This document shows positions 8,233-15,759 of a stretch of 37,225 bases of DNA, piece after piece. The notes under the pieces are model-generated. The model worked only from the letters and a program-made list of their open reading frames with translations. It had not been told where the DNA came from and made no database searches. Position 1 is the stretch's first letter; the number at the start of each line of letters is the position of its first letter. Origin of the DNA: Candidatus Sulfotelmatobacter sp. (GTDB taxonomy: Bacteria; Eisenbacteria; RBG-16-71-46); the NCBI GenBank assembly GCA_035498555.1, contig DATKAB010000082.1, positions 1 through 37,225 on the forward strand, in the 5' to 3' direction. The position numbers and the translations under genes are program-made.

Positions 8233-9669
8233 ATGGAAATGAAACACTCGCTGAACATGAGCCTGCGGCCGGCGCTGATCATGACGCCGCGCCTGCAGCA
8301 GGCCCTGAAGCTCCTCCAGGTCCCGACTCTCGAGCTGCAGGCGATCCTCAAGCAGGAGATCATGCAGAACCCGCTGCTCGAGGAAGTGGACGAAGTCACC
8401 GAGAGCGAGGACCTGGCCAAGGAAGACGCGCCCGAGGAGACCGCCAATCAGGAGTCCGACGATCCCGCCCAAGAGGATCCGGTGGACTGGACCGAGTACC
8501 TGCAGGAAGGCTCGTTCGATCGCCCCTACGTGCCGCAGAGCGAGGTGAGCGAGGAGTTCCTCGAGAAGGTGCAGATCACGCGCACCAGTCTGGCCGACAG
8601 TCTGCTCGAGCAGCTTCACTTCCTGAGTCTGCCGGAGCCGACCATGCAGCTCGCCGAATTCCTGGTGGGGTCGCTCGACGAACGCGGCTGGCTGGCGACG
8701 CCGCTCGATGAGGTGGCGCAGGCCACCGGGCGAACGTTGGAGGAATGTGAAGCCGTGCTCCGCGTGATCCAGGCGCTCGAGCCGCCCGGGGTCGGGGCGC
8801 GGGACCTCCGCGAGTGTCTGCTCATCCAATTGGAGGCGCGTAACGAGAAGGACACGCTGCCCTGGCGACTGATCCACGATCAGTTCGACCACCTGGTGAA
8901 CCGGCGCTTCCCCGAGATCGCGCGCCAGCTCAAGGTGTCGGTCGAGGAGGTACAGGTGGCGGCGGACGTGATCGCGACGCTCAATCCCCGGCCGGGGCTC
9001 CAGGTGTCGAGCGAGGATCCCAAGTATGTGGTTCCGGATCTGCTGGTCGAGCGGGTGGACGACGAATACGTCGTGATGCTCAACGACCGGCACCTGCCAC
9101 GGCTGCGGATCTCCTCCGCCTACGAAAGCGTGCTGCGCGAGAAGAAGAAGTCCGAGTGCTCGGCGGGAGAGAAGGAGACGCGCGAGTACATTCAGGGCAA
9201 ACTCAACTCCGCGCGCTGGCTGATTCAGACCATCGAGCAGCGCCGGCGCACGATGATCAAGGTCATGAACTGCATCATCCGCGAGCAGCGCGAATTCTTC
9301 GACAAGGGCATTGCATTTCTGCGGCCGCTGACCTTGCAGCAGGTCGCGCGCCAGATCGACATGCACGAATCCACCGTGAGCCGCGTGTGCAGTGGCAAGT
9401 ACGTGCAGACGCCGCGCGGCGTGTTCGAGCTGAAGTTCTTCTTCTCCAGCGGGCTGGAAACGACGGACGGGGAGGACGTCTCGGCGCGAACCGCGAAGAA
9501 CACCATCAAGACGCTCATCGACGAGGAGGACAAGAAGAACCCTTATTCCGACGACGCGATCGCGAAGATCCTCCATGATCGCGGGCTCAAGATCGCTCGC
9601 CGGACCGTCGCAAAGTACCGCGAGCAGCTCAACATCCTGCCGGCCCGCTTCCGCAGGCGGGTGGCCTGA
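8233..9669 (+). CDS. rpoN: RNA polymerase sigma-54 factor
   Basis: It directs RNA polymerase to -24/-12 promoters and needs AAA+ activators. At 478 residues it is complete. Region I is the Gln/Leu-rich start LNMSLRPALIMTPRLQQALKLLQ, followed by the acidic region II (about 60-100). The core-binding domain and the HTH segment MHESTVSRVCSGKYVQTPRGVFELKFFF come next. The RpoN box ARRTVAKYRE lies close to the C-terminus. The start ATG at 8233 leaves a canonical N-terminus. The gene lies downstream of two sigma-54-like promoter matches, and part of a sigma-54 activator is at the left edge of the window. Confidence 0.98.
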   Translation: MEMKHSLNMSLRPALIMTPRLQQALKLLQVPTLELQAILKQEIMQNPLLEEVDEVTESEDLAKEDAPEETANQESDDPAQEDPVDWTEYLQEGSFDRPYVPQSEVSEEFLEKVQITRTSLADSLLEQLHFLSLPEPTMQLAEFLVGSLDERGWLATPLDEVAQATGRTLEECEAVLRVIQALEPPGVGARDLRECLLIQLEARNEKDTLPWRLIHDQFDHLVNRRFPEIARQLKVSVEEVQVAADVIATLNPRPGLQVSSEDPKYVVPDLLVERVDDEYVVMLNDRHLPRLRISSAYESVLREKKKSECSAGEKETREYIQGKLNSARWLIQTIEQRRRTMIKVMNCIIREQREFFDKGIAFLRPLTLQQVARQIDMHESTVSRVCSGKYVQTPRGVFELKFFFSSGLETTDGEDVSARTAKNTIKTLIDEEDKKNPYSDDAIAKILHDRGLKIARRTVAKYREQLNILPARFRRRVA

Positions 9670-9679
9670 TCCACGTCGC

Positions 9680-9718
9680 GCCGGCGGTTCGCGCCGGCGG
9701 CACCGGCTGTCAGGCCGG
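9680..9718 (+). other. Two small GC-rich hairpins in the rpoN-hpf gap
   Basis: GCCGGCG/CGCCGGC at 9680-9698 with a 5-nt loop is followed by CCGGC/GCCGG at about 9703-9718. No T tract follows, so termination is unlikely. They could stabilise or process the polycistronic RNA so that hpf is expressed differently from rpoN. This is chance-prone in GC-rich DNA. Confidence 0.3.
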
Positions 9719-9730
9719 ACGAGGTCACCG

Positions 9731-10093
9731 ATGCAGATCAGCACGACCGCAAGACATTGCGAGATCAGCCCCGAGCTTCGAGAGCTGGCGCAGGCCAAGT
9801 TGCAGCGTGCCGGCCGGTTCGCCCAGGACATTCGAGAAGTCCATCTGACCGTGACCGGCGAAAGATCCCGGCACGTTGCCGAAATCACGCTGCGGTTGGA
9901 TCATCACGAACTGGTGTGCCGCGAGGAATCCACCGAGCTCCGGGCGTCGATCGAAGGCGTGATCGACCGGCTCGAGGAACAGTTGCGGCGGTTCAAGGAC
10001 CGTCGTACCAATCATCAGCGTGTGAATCACGAGATCCAGCCGGGGCGCGCCGGCGCGGATTCGTGGGCCGAGGACGAGGAAGCCGAGGACTGA
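9731..10093 (+). CDS. hpf: Ribosome hibernation promoting factor, short form (HPF/RaiA/YfiA family)
   Basis: It binds the 30S decoding centre in slow growth and promotes ribosome dimerisation or silencing. The protein has 120 residues. The beta-alpha-beta-beta-beta-alpha fold is visible as MQISTTARHCEISPELRELA, the strand VHLTVTGERSRHVAEITLRLD and the final helix IEGVIDRLEEQLRRFKDR. An acidic tail (WAEDEEAED) follows instead of the C-terminal dimerisation domain of long HPFs, so it is a short type. The start ATG at 9731 is set by the family N-terminus MQI. Placement right after rpoN is the classical arrangement. Confidence 0.93.
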   Translation: MQISTTARHCEISPELRELAQAKLQRAGRFAQDIREVHLTVTGERSRHVAEITLRLDHHELVCREESTELRASIEGVIDRLEEQLRRFKDRRTNHQRVNHEIQPGRAGADSWAEDEEAED

Positions 10094-10096
10094 TTC

Positions 10097-11068
10097 GTGG
10101 AATCCCTGAGCGCGGCTCGACTTTTCGAGGATGAGCGACAGGATCTGCAGCTCGATCAGCTCACCGAATCGCTGGCCTCCCGGCGCGAGATCACCGTCAG
10201 CGACATCCACCGCCCGGGCATGGCGCTGATGGGCTTCGTCGAGAACTTCCTCCCCGAGCGCATCCAGATCCTCGCCCAGACCGAGCTGACCTATCTGTCG
10301 TCTCTCACTGCCGACCAGGTGCGCCAGGCGCTCGATCGGCTGTTCCAGTTCGACATGCCGCTGATCGTGGTCTGCAAGGGGCTCGAGGTGCCCGAATACC
10401 TGCTCCAGCAGGCCAACCGCAACCAGGTGCCGGTGCTGCGCACGCCGCAGAGCACCACGCCCTTCATCCACTCGTTGACCGCGTACCTCGACCACATGTT
10501 CGCGCCACAACTGTCGGTGCACGGCTCGCTGGTCGACGTCTACGGCTGCGGGCTGCTGTTCACCGGGCGTAGCGCGATCGGCAAGTCCGAGACCGCGCTC
10601 GATCTGGTCGAGCGCGGTCACCGGCTGGTGGCCGACGACGTGGTCACCATCACTCGCCGGCACGGCGACGTGCTGATCGGCAGCGGCAACCAGCTGCTCC
10701 GGCACCACATGGAAATTCGCGGCCTCGGCATCATCGACGTCCAGGCGGTCTTCGGCATCCGCTCGATTCGCCTGCAGAAGCGCGTCGAAGTCGAGGTGCG
10801 GCTGAGCGAATGGTCGAGCGAGGCCGACTACGAGCGCATCGGGCTCGACGAGCACAAGACCTCGATTCTCGACGTGCAGATTCCGCTGGTCGAGGTGCCG
10901 ATCACGCCGGGCAAGAACATCACCGTGATCGCCGAGGTGATCGCCCTCAACTATCTGGTGAAGGTGTACGGTGGCTACTCGCCGGCCGAACGCCTGAACC
11001 AGCACCTGATCGAGATCATGAAGCGCAAGAGCGCGGCCCGCGCCTGGGTTCGAGAAGACACGGAGTAG
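10097..11068 (+). CDS. hprK: HPr kinase/phosphorylase
   Basis: It phosphorylates HPr on Ser46 and removes that phosphate, setting PTS and carbon regulation. The 323-residue protein has the DRTGG-like N-terminal domain (about 30-130), the catalytic HGSLVDVYG (His142), a P-loop GRSAIGKSE (157-165) and the family signature MEIRGLGIIDVQAVFG (205-220). The P-loop has Ala where most HPr kinases have Gly (GxSGxGKSE). The C-terminal IPVxPGKNITVIAEV-like segment is present. The GTG start at 10097 leaves a 3-bp gap after hpf. The matching target Ser46 is present in the HPr encoded at 15490. Confidence 0.96.
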   Translation: MESLSAARLFEDERQDLQLDQLTESLASRREITVSDIHRPGMALMGFVENFLPERIQILAQTELTYLSSLTADQVRQALDRLFQFDMPLIVVCKGLEVPEYLLQQANRNQVPVLRTPQSTTPFIHSLTAYLDHMFAPQLSVHGSLVDVYGCGLLFTGRSAIGKSETALDLVERGHRLVADDVVTITRRHGDVLIGSGNQLLRHHMEIRGLGIIDVQAVFGIRSIRLQKRVEVEVRLSEWSSEADYERIGLDEHKTSILDVQIPLVEVPITPGKNITVIAEVIALNYLVKVYGGYSPAERLNQHLIEIMKRKSAARAWVREDTE

Positions 11069-11070
11069 CC

Positions 11071-11460
11071 ATGGTCCCCGCATTGCTGGTGATGCACGCC
11101 GATCTGTCCGCCGCACTGCTGCGCGCGGCGGCCCAGGTCTACGGGGAGGTGCAGGGGGTCGCGACCATGAGCAACGAGGGCCTGTCGAAGGAGGCGCTCG
11201 AAGCCGAGATCGAGGATCGGGTCGAAGGCTGGCGCGAAGGCGGTCTGGTGTTCACGGATTTCTTCGGTGGATCCTGCCACCTGTGCGGGCTACGGGCGGC
11301 GCGTGAACACGGCGACATCGTGGTCGTGAGCGGACTCAATCTTCCGATCCTGCTCGACTACCTGCACAACCGCGACAAGTTCGGCGTGCGCGAGCTGGCC
11401 GAGCGCCTTCAGAAGAAGGGCCAGGATTCCATCCGGCTTCAGTTCCCCTCGGCGGCATGA
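11071..11460 (+). CDS. PTS mannose-class EIIA component
   Basis: This is the cytoplasmic IIA domain that takes phosphate from HPr. The 129-residue protein starts MVPALLVMHADLSAALLRAA, with the phosphoryl-accepting histidine at His9, and has FTDFFGGSCHLCG in the position of the family's TDLFGGSP motif. The SGLNLPILLDYL segment is also typical. The ATG at 11071, 2 bp after hprK, is preferred because the histidine strand must be N-terminal. It overlaps the IIB gene by 4 bp (ATGA). Linkage of such a IIA to hprK and rpoN is common in deltaproteobacteria-like genomes. Confidence 0.93.
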   Translation: MVPALLVMHADLSAALLRAAAQVYGEVQGVATMSNEGLSKEALEAEIEDRVEGWREGGLVFTDFFGGSCHLCGLRAAREHGDIVVVSGLNLPILLDYLHNRDKFGVRELAERLQKKGQDSIRLQFPSAA

Positions 11461-11945
11461 GCTGGATCCTGCACCGCGTGGATGACCGCCTGATCCACGG
11501 CCAGGTGCTGATCGCCTGGGGCCAGCGCCTGAATCCCCGGCGCATCGTGGTGGCGGACGACGCGAGCGCCGCGGATTCCTGGGAGCGCGAGCTGCTGCAG
11601 TCCGCCGCGCCCGACTCCGAGGTGAGCGTCTGGACGATCGCTCAGGCCGCCGCCGGCTACGCCGCCGAGGCCGCCGCACCCGGCACCGCATTCCTGCTGG
11701 TTCGCAATCTCCAGTCGGCGCTCGCGCTGGTGGAGGCCGGTGCCGCGATCCCTTCCTTCACGCTCGGCGGGCTCCATTACGCGCCCGGGAAGATCAAGGT
11801 CAACGAATATCTCTACCTCGACGAGCGCGATCGCGCCGCGGCGCGATCCCTGCTGGCGCGTGGCGTCGCGCTGCTGGCGCAGGACGTTCCCGCCTCGCGG
11901 CCGCTGCCGCTGCGCGAGTTGGTTCCCGAGCTGGCCGCCTCGTGA
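11457..11945 (+). CDS. PTS mannose/fructose/sorbose-class EIIB component
   Basis: IIB receives phosphate from IIA and transfers it to the incoming sugar. The 162-residue protein has the family start ILHRVDDRLIHGQVLIAWG with the phosphorylated histidine at His14. IVVADDASAADSWERELLQSAAP and the Gly-rich LGGLHYAPGKIKVNEYLYLDERD match the fold's later segments. The start overlaps the IIA stop (ATGA) and the stop overlaps the GH57 start (GTGA). Sugar specificity cannot be read from sequence. Confidence 0.95.
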   Translation: MSWILHRVDDRLIHGQVLIAWGQRLNPRRIVVADDASAADSWERELLQSAAPDSEVSVWTIAQAAAGYAAEAAAPGTAFLLVRNLQSALALVEAGAAIPSFTLGGLHYAPGKIKVNEYLYLDERDRAAARSLLARGVALLAQDVPASRPLPLRELVPELAAS

Positions 11946-14017
11946 GCGAAGGTCCCGCCGCTTCCCCCTCCGGTGGGCGGTCGCCCGATAACGAAGTTAC
12001 CCTGGTGATGATCGTCCACGATCATCAGCCGGTCGGAAACTTCGACCATGTCTTCCGCGGCGTCTACCGCGACGCCTATGCGCCCTTCCTCGAGTTCCTC
12101 GAGGCCCATCCCGCGTTCCGCCTCGCGCTCCACACCAGCGGTCCGCTGCTCGAATGGCTGGAAGAACAGGAGCCCCAGTATCTCGAGCGGCTGCGCGCAC
12201 TGGTGGAGCGCGGCCAGATCGAGCCATGGAGCGGGGGATTCTACGAACCGATCCTGCCGGTGATCCCCGAGCGCGATCGGCGGGGACAGATCCTGGCGAT
12301 GACGAAATGGATCGAGCGCCGTCTGGGCGTGCGCCCGCGCGGGCTGTGGCTGGCCGAGCGGGTCTGGGAGCCGTCGCTGGCCTCGAGCCTGGCCGAGGCC
12401 GGCATCGAGTACACCGCGGTGGACGACGCCCACTTCGTGGCCGCCGGCCTCCAGCGCGAGGAGCTGTGGAGCCCGTTTCTCACCGAGGACCAGGGGCTCG
12501 CGCTCCGCTTGCTGCCGATTCATCGCGAGCTGCGCTACGCGATTCCGTTTGCCGAGCCCGAGGCCACCGTCGAGCTGCTGGCTCGCGCCGCCCGCGGCGG
12601 GCCCGATCGTGTCGCGGTGCTGGGCGACGACGGCGAGAAATTCGGCTCGTGGCCCGGAACTCGCGCGCGCTGCTACGACGAGGGATGGCTGGAGTCGTTC
12701 GCGAGGGCGCTCGAAGCCTCGCCGTGGATTCGGCTGCGAACCCCGTCGGAGGTCATCGACCGGCTCCCGGCACGCGGTCCCGTCTATCTCCCGACCGCTT
12801 CCTATCACGAGATGGAGGAGTGGTCGCTGCCGCCCGAGGCGCAGGCGACCTACGAGCAGGCCGCGGCGCGGCTCGAGCCGGTGGCGGGCGAGGGGGCGCG
12901 CGATCTCCTGCGCGGTGGCCACTGGCGCGGCTTCCTGTCGCGCTACCCCGAGGCCAACCGCCTGCACAAGCGCATGCTGCGCGCCTCGCGCCGGTTGTCG
13001 CGCTCGGCGCCGGCCGGCCCGGCTCGAGCGCGAGCACGCACTCATCTGTGGCGTTCGCAGTGCAACTGCCCCTACTGGCACGGCGTGTTCGGCGGACTCT
13101 ATCTGCCGCATCTGCGGGCCGCCGCCTATCACGAACTGATCGCCGCGGAATCCCTGGGGGTGCGTGGCCTCCATACCGAGCGGAGCGACGTGGATCTCGA
13201 CGGCTGGGAAGACGGTCTGCTCGAGGGTCCGCGCTGGGCGGCATGGATTTCCGCACGCGGCGGCCGGTTGTGGGGCTTCGACGATCGCGCCGCCCGGTGG
13301 AGCTGGACCGACACGCTGGCGCAGCGGCTCGAGCACTATCACGAGAAGCTTGCGTCGGCCGAAGTCGGCGGCGGCGAGGGCGAAACCATCCACGCCGCGA
13401 TCCGGCTCAAGGAGCCGGGGCTCGCCAGGCTGCTGGCCGAGTACGACGACCATCTGCGCGATTGGTTCCTCGACCGCTGGCGCGAGGACGGCGCGGCATT
13501 CGGAGCGAGTGATTCGCGCGCACGGCTGACGGTGTCGAAGCAGTCGGTGAGCGCGAGTCTCGCCGAGGGGGAGTGGCCGGCGATCGACAAGCAGTACCGC
13601 TCGGACCGTCACGGTGGCCTCGAGGTCCAGTACGCCCTGCGCTCCTCGAGGGCGCGCCGCGGCGAGCTCACCGTCGAGCTCAACGTCGCGCTCCACGTGC
13701 GCGAGGCCGAGGATCGCTGGATCGAGGTGAACGGGCGGCGCGCCGATCCGCCGGCGCCGGGTGCCGCCGCCAGCCATGTCGGAGTCACGTGCGTCGGCTT
13801 CGTCGACGAATGGGCGGGTCGCCGGCTGGAGGTCGAGACCAGCCGCGAGGCGCAGCTTCGCCGCGCGCCGATCGACACGGTCTCGCTCTCCGAGGCCGGC
13901 GCCGAGCGCGTCTTCCAGGGCGTCGAGGTCCGCTGGACCTTTCCGGTGGAGCTGGCGCCGGATCGACCCTGGGCGCTCCGGTTCAACGTGCGGCCCTCGC
14001 ACCGGAAGGCGTCGTGA
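11942..14017 (+). CDS. Glycoside hydrolase family 57 enzyme, probable 4-alpha-glucanotransferase
   Basis: The 691-residue protein is a GH57 (alpha/beta)7-barrel enzyme with the C-terminal DUF1925/DUF1926-type beta-sandwich region of the Thermococcus glucanotransferases and related alpha-amylases. The first motif is MIVHDHQPVGNFD (about 23-35). The nucleophile lies in WLAERVWEPS (Glu139) and the acid/base in LGDDGEKFGSWPG (Asp229 or Asp230). The Cys/Trp-rich LWRSQCNCPYWHGVFGG region is typical of the family. It lacks a signal peptide, so it acts in the cytoplasm, probably rearranging or degrading alpha-1,4-glucans. It is coupled by GTGA overlaps on both sides to PTS IIB and IIC, an unusual position. 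Alpha-amylase activity is the main alternative. Confidence 0.92.
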   Translation: MSEGPAASPSGGRSPDNEVTLVMIVHDHQPVGNFDHVFRGVYRDAYAPFLEFLEAHPAFRLALHTSGPLLEWLEEQEPQYLERLRALVERGQIEPWSGGFYEPILPVIPERDRRGQILAMTKWIERRLGVRPRGLWLAERVWEPSLASSLAEAGIEYTAVDDAHFVAAGLQREELWSPFLTEDQGLALRLLPIHRELRYAIPFAEPEATVELLARAARGGPDRVAVLGDDGEKFGSWPGTRARCYDEGWLESFARALEASPWIRLRTPSEVIDRLPARGPVYLPTASYHEMEEWSLPPEAQATYEQAAARLEPVAGEGARDLLRGGHWRGFLSRYPEANRLHKRMLRASRRLSRSAPAGPARARARTHLWRSQCNCPYWHGVFGGLYLPHLRAAAYHELIAAESLGVRGLHTERSDVDLDGWEDGLLEGPRWAAWISARGGRLWGFDDRAARWSWTDTLAQRLEHYHEKLASAEVGGGEGETIHAAIRLKEPGLARLLAEYDDHLRDWFLDRWREDGAAFGASDSRARLTVSKQSVSASLAEGEWPAIDKQYRSDRHGGLEVQYALRSSRARRGELTVELNVALHVREAEDRWIEVNGRRADPPAPGAAASHVGVTCVGFVDEWAGRRLEVETSREAQLRRAPIDTVSLSEAGAERVFQGVEVRWTFPVELAPDRPWALRFNVRPSHRKAS

Positions 14018-14721
14018 CGCGCACGTTGCTGCTCACGTTCCTGCTCGGCGGGGTGGCCGCGGTCGACGCGACTCCGGTGGCGCAGACACTGTTCTCCCAG
14101 CCGCTCGTCACCTCGGCGCTGCTCGGCTGGTGGTGGGGAGACTGGAAGACCGCGCTGGAGGTCGGGATCGTGCTGCAGCTCCTGGCCGCGAGCACTCTTC
14201 CAGTCGGCGCGCGCACGCCCGAGGACTACGCGACCGGCGGCGTGATCGGGACGGGACTGGCGCTGTCGCTGGCCGGGCAGGAACCGTTCGAGATGTCGCG
14301 TGCCTCGAGCGCTCTGCTCGGAGTGCTGGCCGGGCTGGTCACCGCGAAGCTCTCGGTGCCGCTGCTCAAGTGGCAGCGGAGGCGCAACGAATCGCTGGCG
14401 CGCTGGTGCGAGGCGGAGCTGCGCGCCGGGCACGAGCGCGCGCTCGGCCAGGCGCAGTGGGCCGGCGTTGTGCTCGCGTTTGGAGTCGGTGTAGGTTTCA
14501 CGGCCCTTGCGCTGGGACTCGGGACTCGAACTCTTCACGGCCTGGTGGCGAATCAATCGCTTCGGTTGTCGCGCGCCTGGGCGATCGCGCAGCCGCTGTG
14601 GCTGGGGCTCGGTCTCGCTCAACTACTTCAGGCATTCCTGCAGCGCCGGCTGGCGCGCGCCGCGTTGTTCGGACTCGCGCTGCTCTCGGCATGGCTGTTC
14701 CTGGTGGTGAGGACACCGTGA
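14014..14721 (+). CDS. PTS mannose-class EIIC membrane component
   Basis: IIC forms the sugar channel with IID. The 235-residue protein is hydrophobic, with several predicted membrane helices. The family segment QPLVTSALLGWWWGDWKTALEVGIVLQLL is followed by PEDYATGGVIGTGLALSLAG, comparable to QPLV-G--LGD and P-D---G---GTALA in known IIC proteins. The GTG at 14014 overlaps the GH57 stop by 4 bp and gives an N-terminus directly preceding the first helix. It is slightly shorter than most IIC proteins (about 250-270). It overlaps IID by 4 bp. Confidence 0.9.
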   Translation: MTRTLLLTFLLGGVAAVDATPVAQTLFSQPLVTSALLGWWWGDWKTALEVGIVLQLLAASTLPVGARTPEDYATGGVIGTGLALSLAGQEPFEMSRASSALLGVLAGLVTAKLSVPLLKWQRRRNESLARWCEAELRAGHERALGQAQWAGVVLAFGVGVGFTALALGLGTRTLHGLVANQSLRLSRAWAIAQPLWLGLGLAQLLQAFLQRRLARAALFGLALLSAWLFLVVRTP

Positions 14722-15470
14722 GCGGACGGCTTCGCGAGGGGGACTTGTGGAGGATGGCATTGCGCGCCTCGTTGCTCCAGGCCACCTGGAACTTCGAGCG
14801 CCAGCAGGGCATCGGCTGGGCATGGGCGCTGGAGCCGGCGCTCGATCGCCTCTATCCCGATCCCGCGGTCCGCTGCGAGCGGCTGGCGGAGCACACCGCC
14901 TACTTCAACACGCAGCCGACCCTCGCCTCGCTGGCCCTGGGCGCGGTGGCGGCCCTCGAGGAGCGGCGCGCGGCCGGCGACGGTCCGGATGGCGAGGCGA
15001 TCGCGCGCGTCAAGAGCGTGCTCGGCTCGTCGCTCGCGGCGATGGGCGATCGCCTGTTCTGGTTCACGTTGCGACCGGTGGCCGCCTGTCTCGGCATCTG
15101 GGCGGCGCTGGCCGGGCATCCGATCGCGGCGCTGGTGATGTGGATCGCCTACAACATTCCGCATCTGGGGCTGCGTGTGCTCGGGGTGCGCTGGGGCTAT
15201 CAGCTGGGCCCGGCGGTGCTCAGCGGCGCGCTGCGCCGGCAGCTCGAGAGCCTGACTCGGCTCCTGAACGCGCTCGGGGCCGCGCTGATCGGTGTCCTGC
15301 TCGCCTGGATCATCGCGCCGGGCGGCGAGCCGCACCTGCTGGTATTCGAAGCCACGCTCGGCGCGGGACTCGGGCTCGGATTCCTCGCCGCACTGCGACC
15401 ACGTCCTTCGCCAACCGAGTGGGCGCTGGGGCTGGGCGCGCTGTGCCTGATCGCGGTGTGGTTCCGATGA
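14718..15470 (+). CDS. PTS mannose-class EIID membrane component
   Basis: IID is the second membrane subunit of mannose-family permeases. At 250 residues, the soluble N-terminal half has LWRMALRASLLQATWNFERQQGIGWAWALEPALDRLY and then EHTAYFNTQPTLASLALGAVAALEE, matching the family's R-----Q-SWN-ERMQ--G and FNT-P pattern. The C-terminal half is membrane-embedded. The GTG at 14718 overlaps IIC (GTGA). With IIA, IIB and IIC it completes a transport-competent set, so this cluster is not only a regulatory PTS remnant. Confidence 0.93.
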   Translation: MSGRLREGDLWRMALRASLLQATWNFERQQGIGWAWALEPALDRLYPDPAVRCERLAEHTAYFNTQPTLASLALGAVAALEERRAAGDGPDGEAIARVKSVLGSSLAAMGDRLFWFTLRPVAACLGIWAALAGHPIAALVMWIAYNIPHLGLRVLGVRWGYQLGPAVLSGALRRQLESLTRLLNALGAALIGVLLAWIIAPGGEPHLLVFEATLGAGLGLGFLAALRPRPSPTEWALGLGALCLIAVWFR

Positions 15471-15489
15471 AGCCGGGGCGAGGAGCGCG

Positions 15490-15759
15490 ATGACCGAGAC
15501 CGAGCTGCTGATTCGCAATCAGCTGGGGCTCCACGCGCGCGCGTGCGCTCTGTTCGTCAAGACCGCGGCCAAGTTCCAGTCCAACGTGATGGTGAGCCGC
15601 GATGATCTCGAGGTGAACGGCAAGAGCATCATGGGCGTGATGATGCTGGCGGCCGAAGAGGGCAGCACGATTCGCGTCAAGGTCGACGGCCCCGACGAGA
15701 CGCAGGCGATCGCCGCTCTGACCGAGCTGGTGGACGGCAAGTTCGGGGGGGAGCCGTGA
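15490..15759 (+). CDS. ptsH: Phosphocarrier protein HPr
   Basis: HPr shuttles phosphate from EI to IIA. The 89-residue protein has NQLGLHARACALFVKTA with catalytic His15 and NGKSIMGVMMLAA with Ser46 at the exact position phosphorylated by HPr kinase. A Shine-Dalgarno GAGGAG lies a few bases upstream of the ATG. It is 19 bp after IID and overlaps ptsI by 4 bp (GTGA). Ser46 plus hprK in the same operon argues for active kinase control of the PTS. Confidence 0.97.
   Translation: MTETELLIRNQLGLHARACALFVKTAAKFQSNVMVSRDDLEVNGKSIMGVMMLAAEEGSTIRVKVDGPDETQAIAALTELVDGKFGGEP

Noticed and set aside
15467-15493. Short ATG frame overlapping the IID stop (8 codons)
   Set aside because: Too short and without a function; the HPr ATG at 15490 has its own ribosome site.
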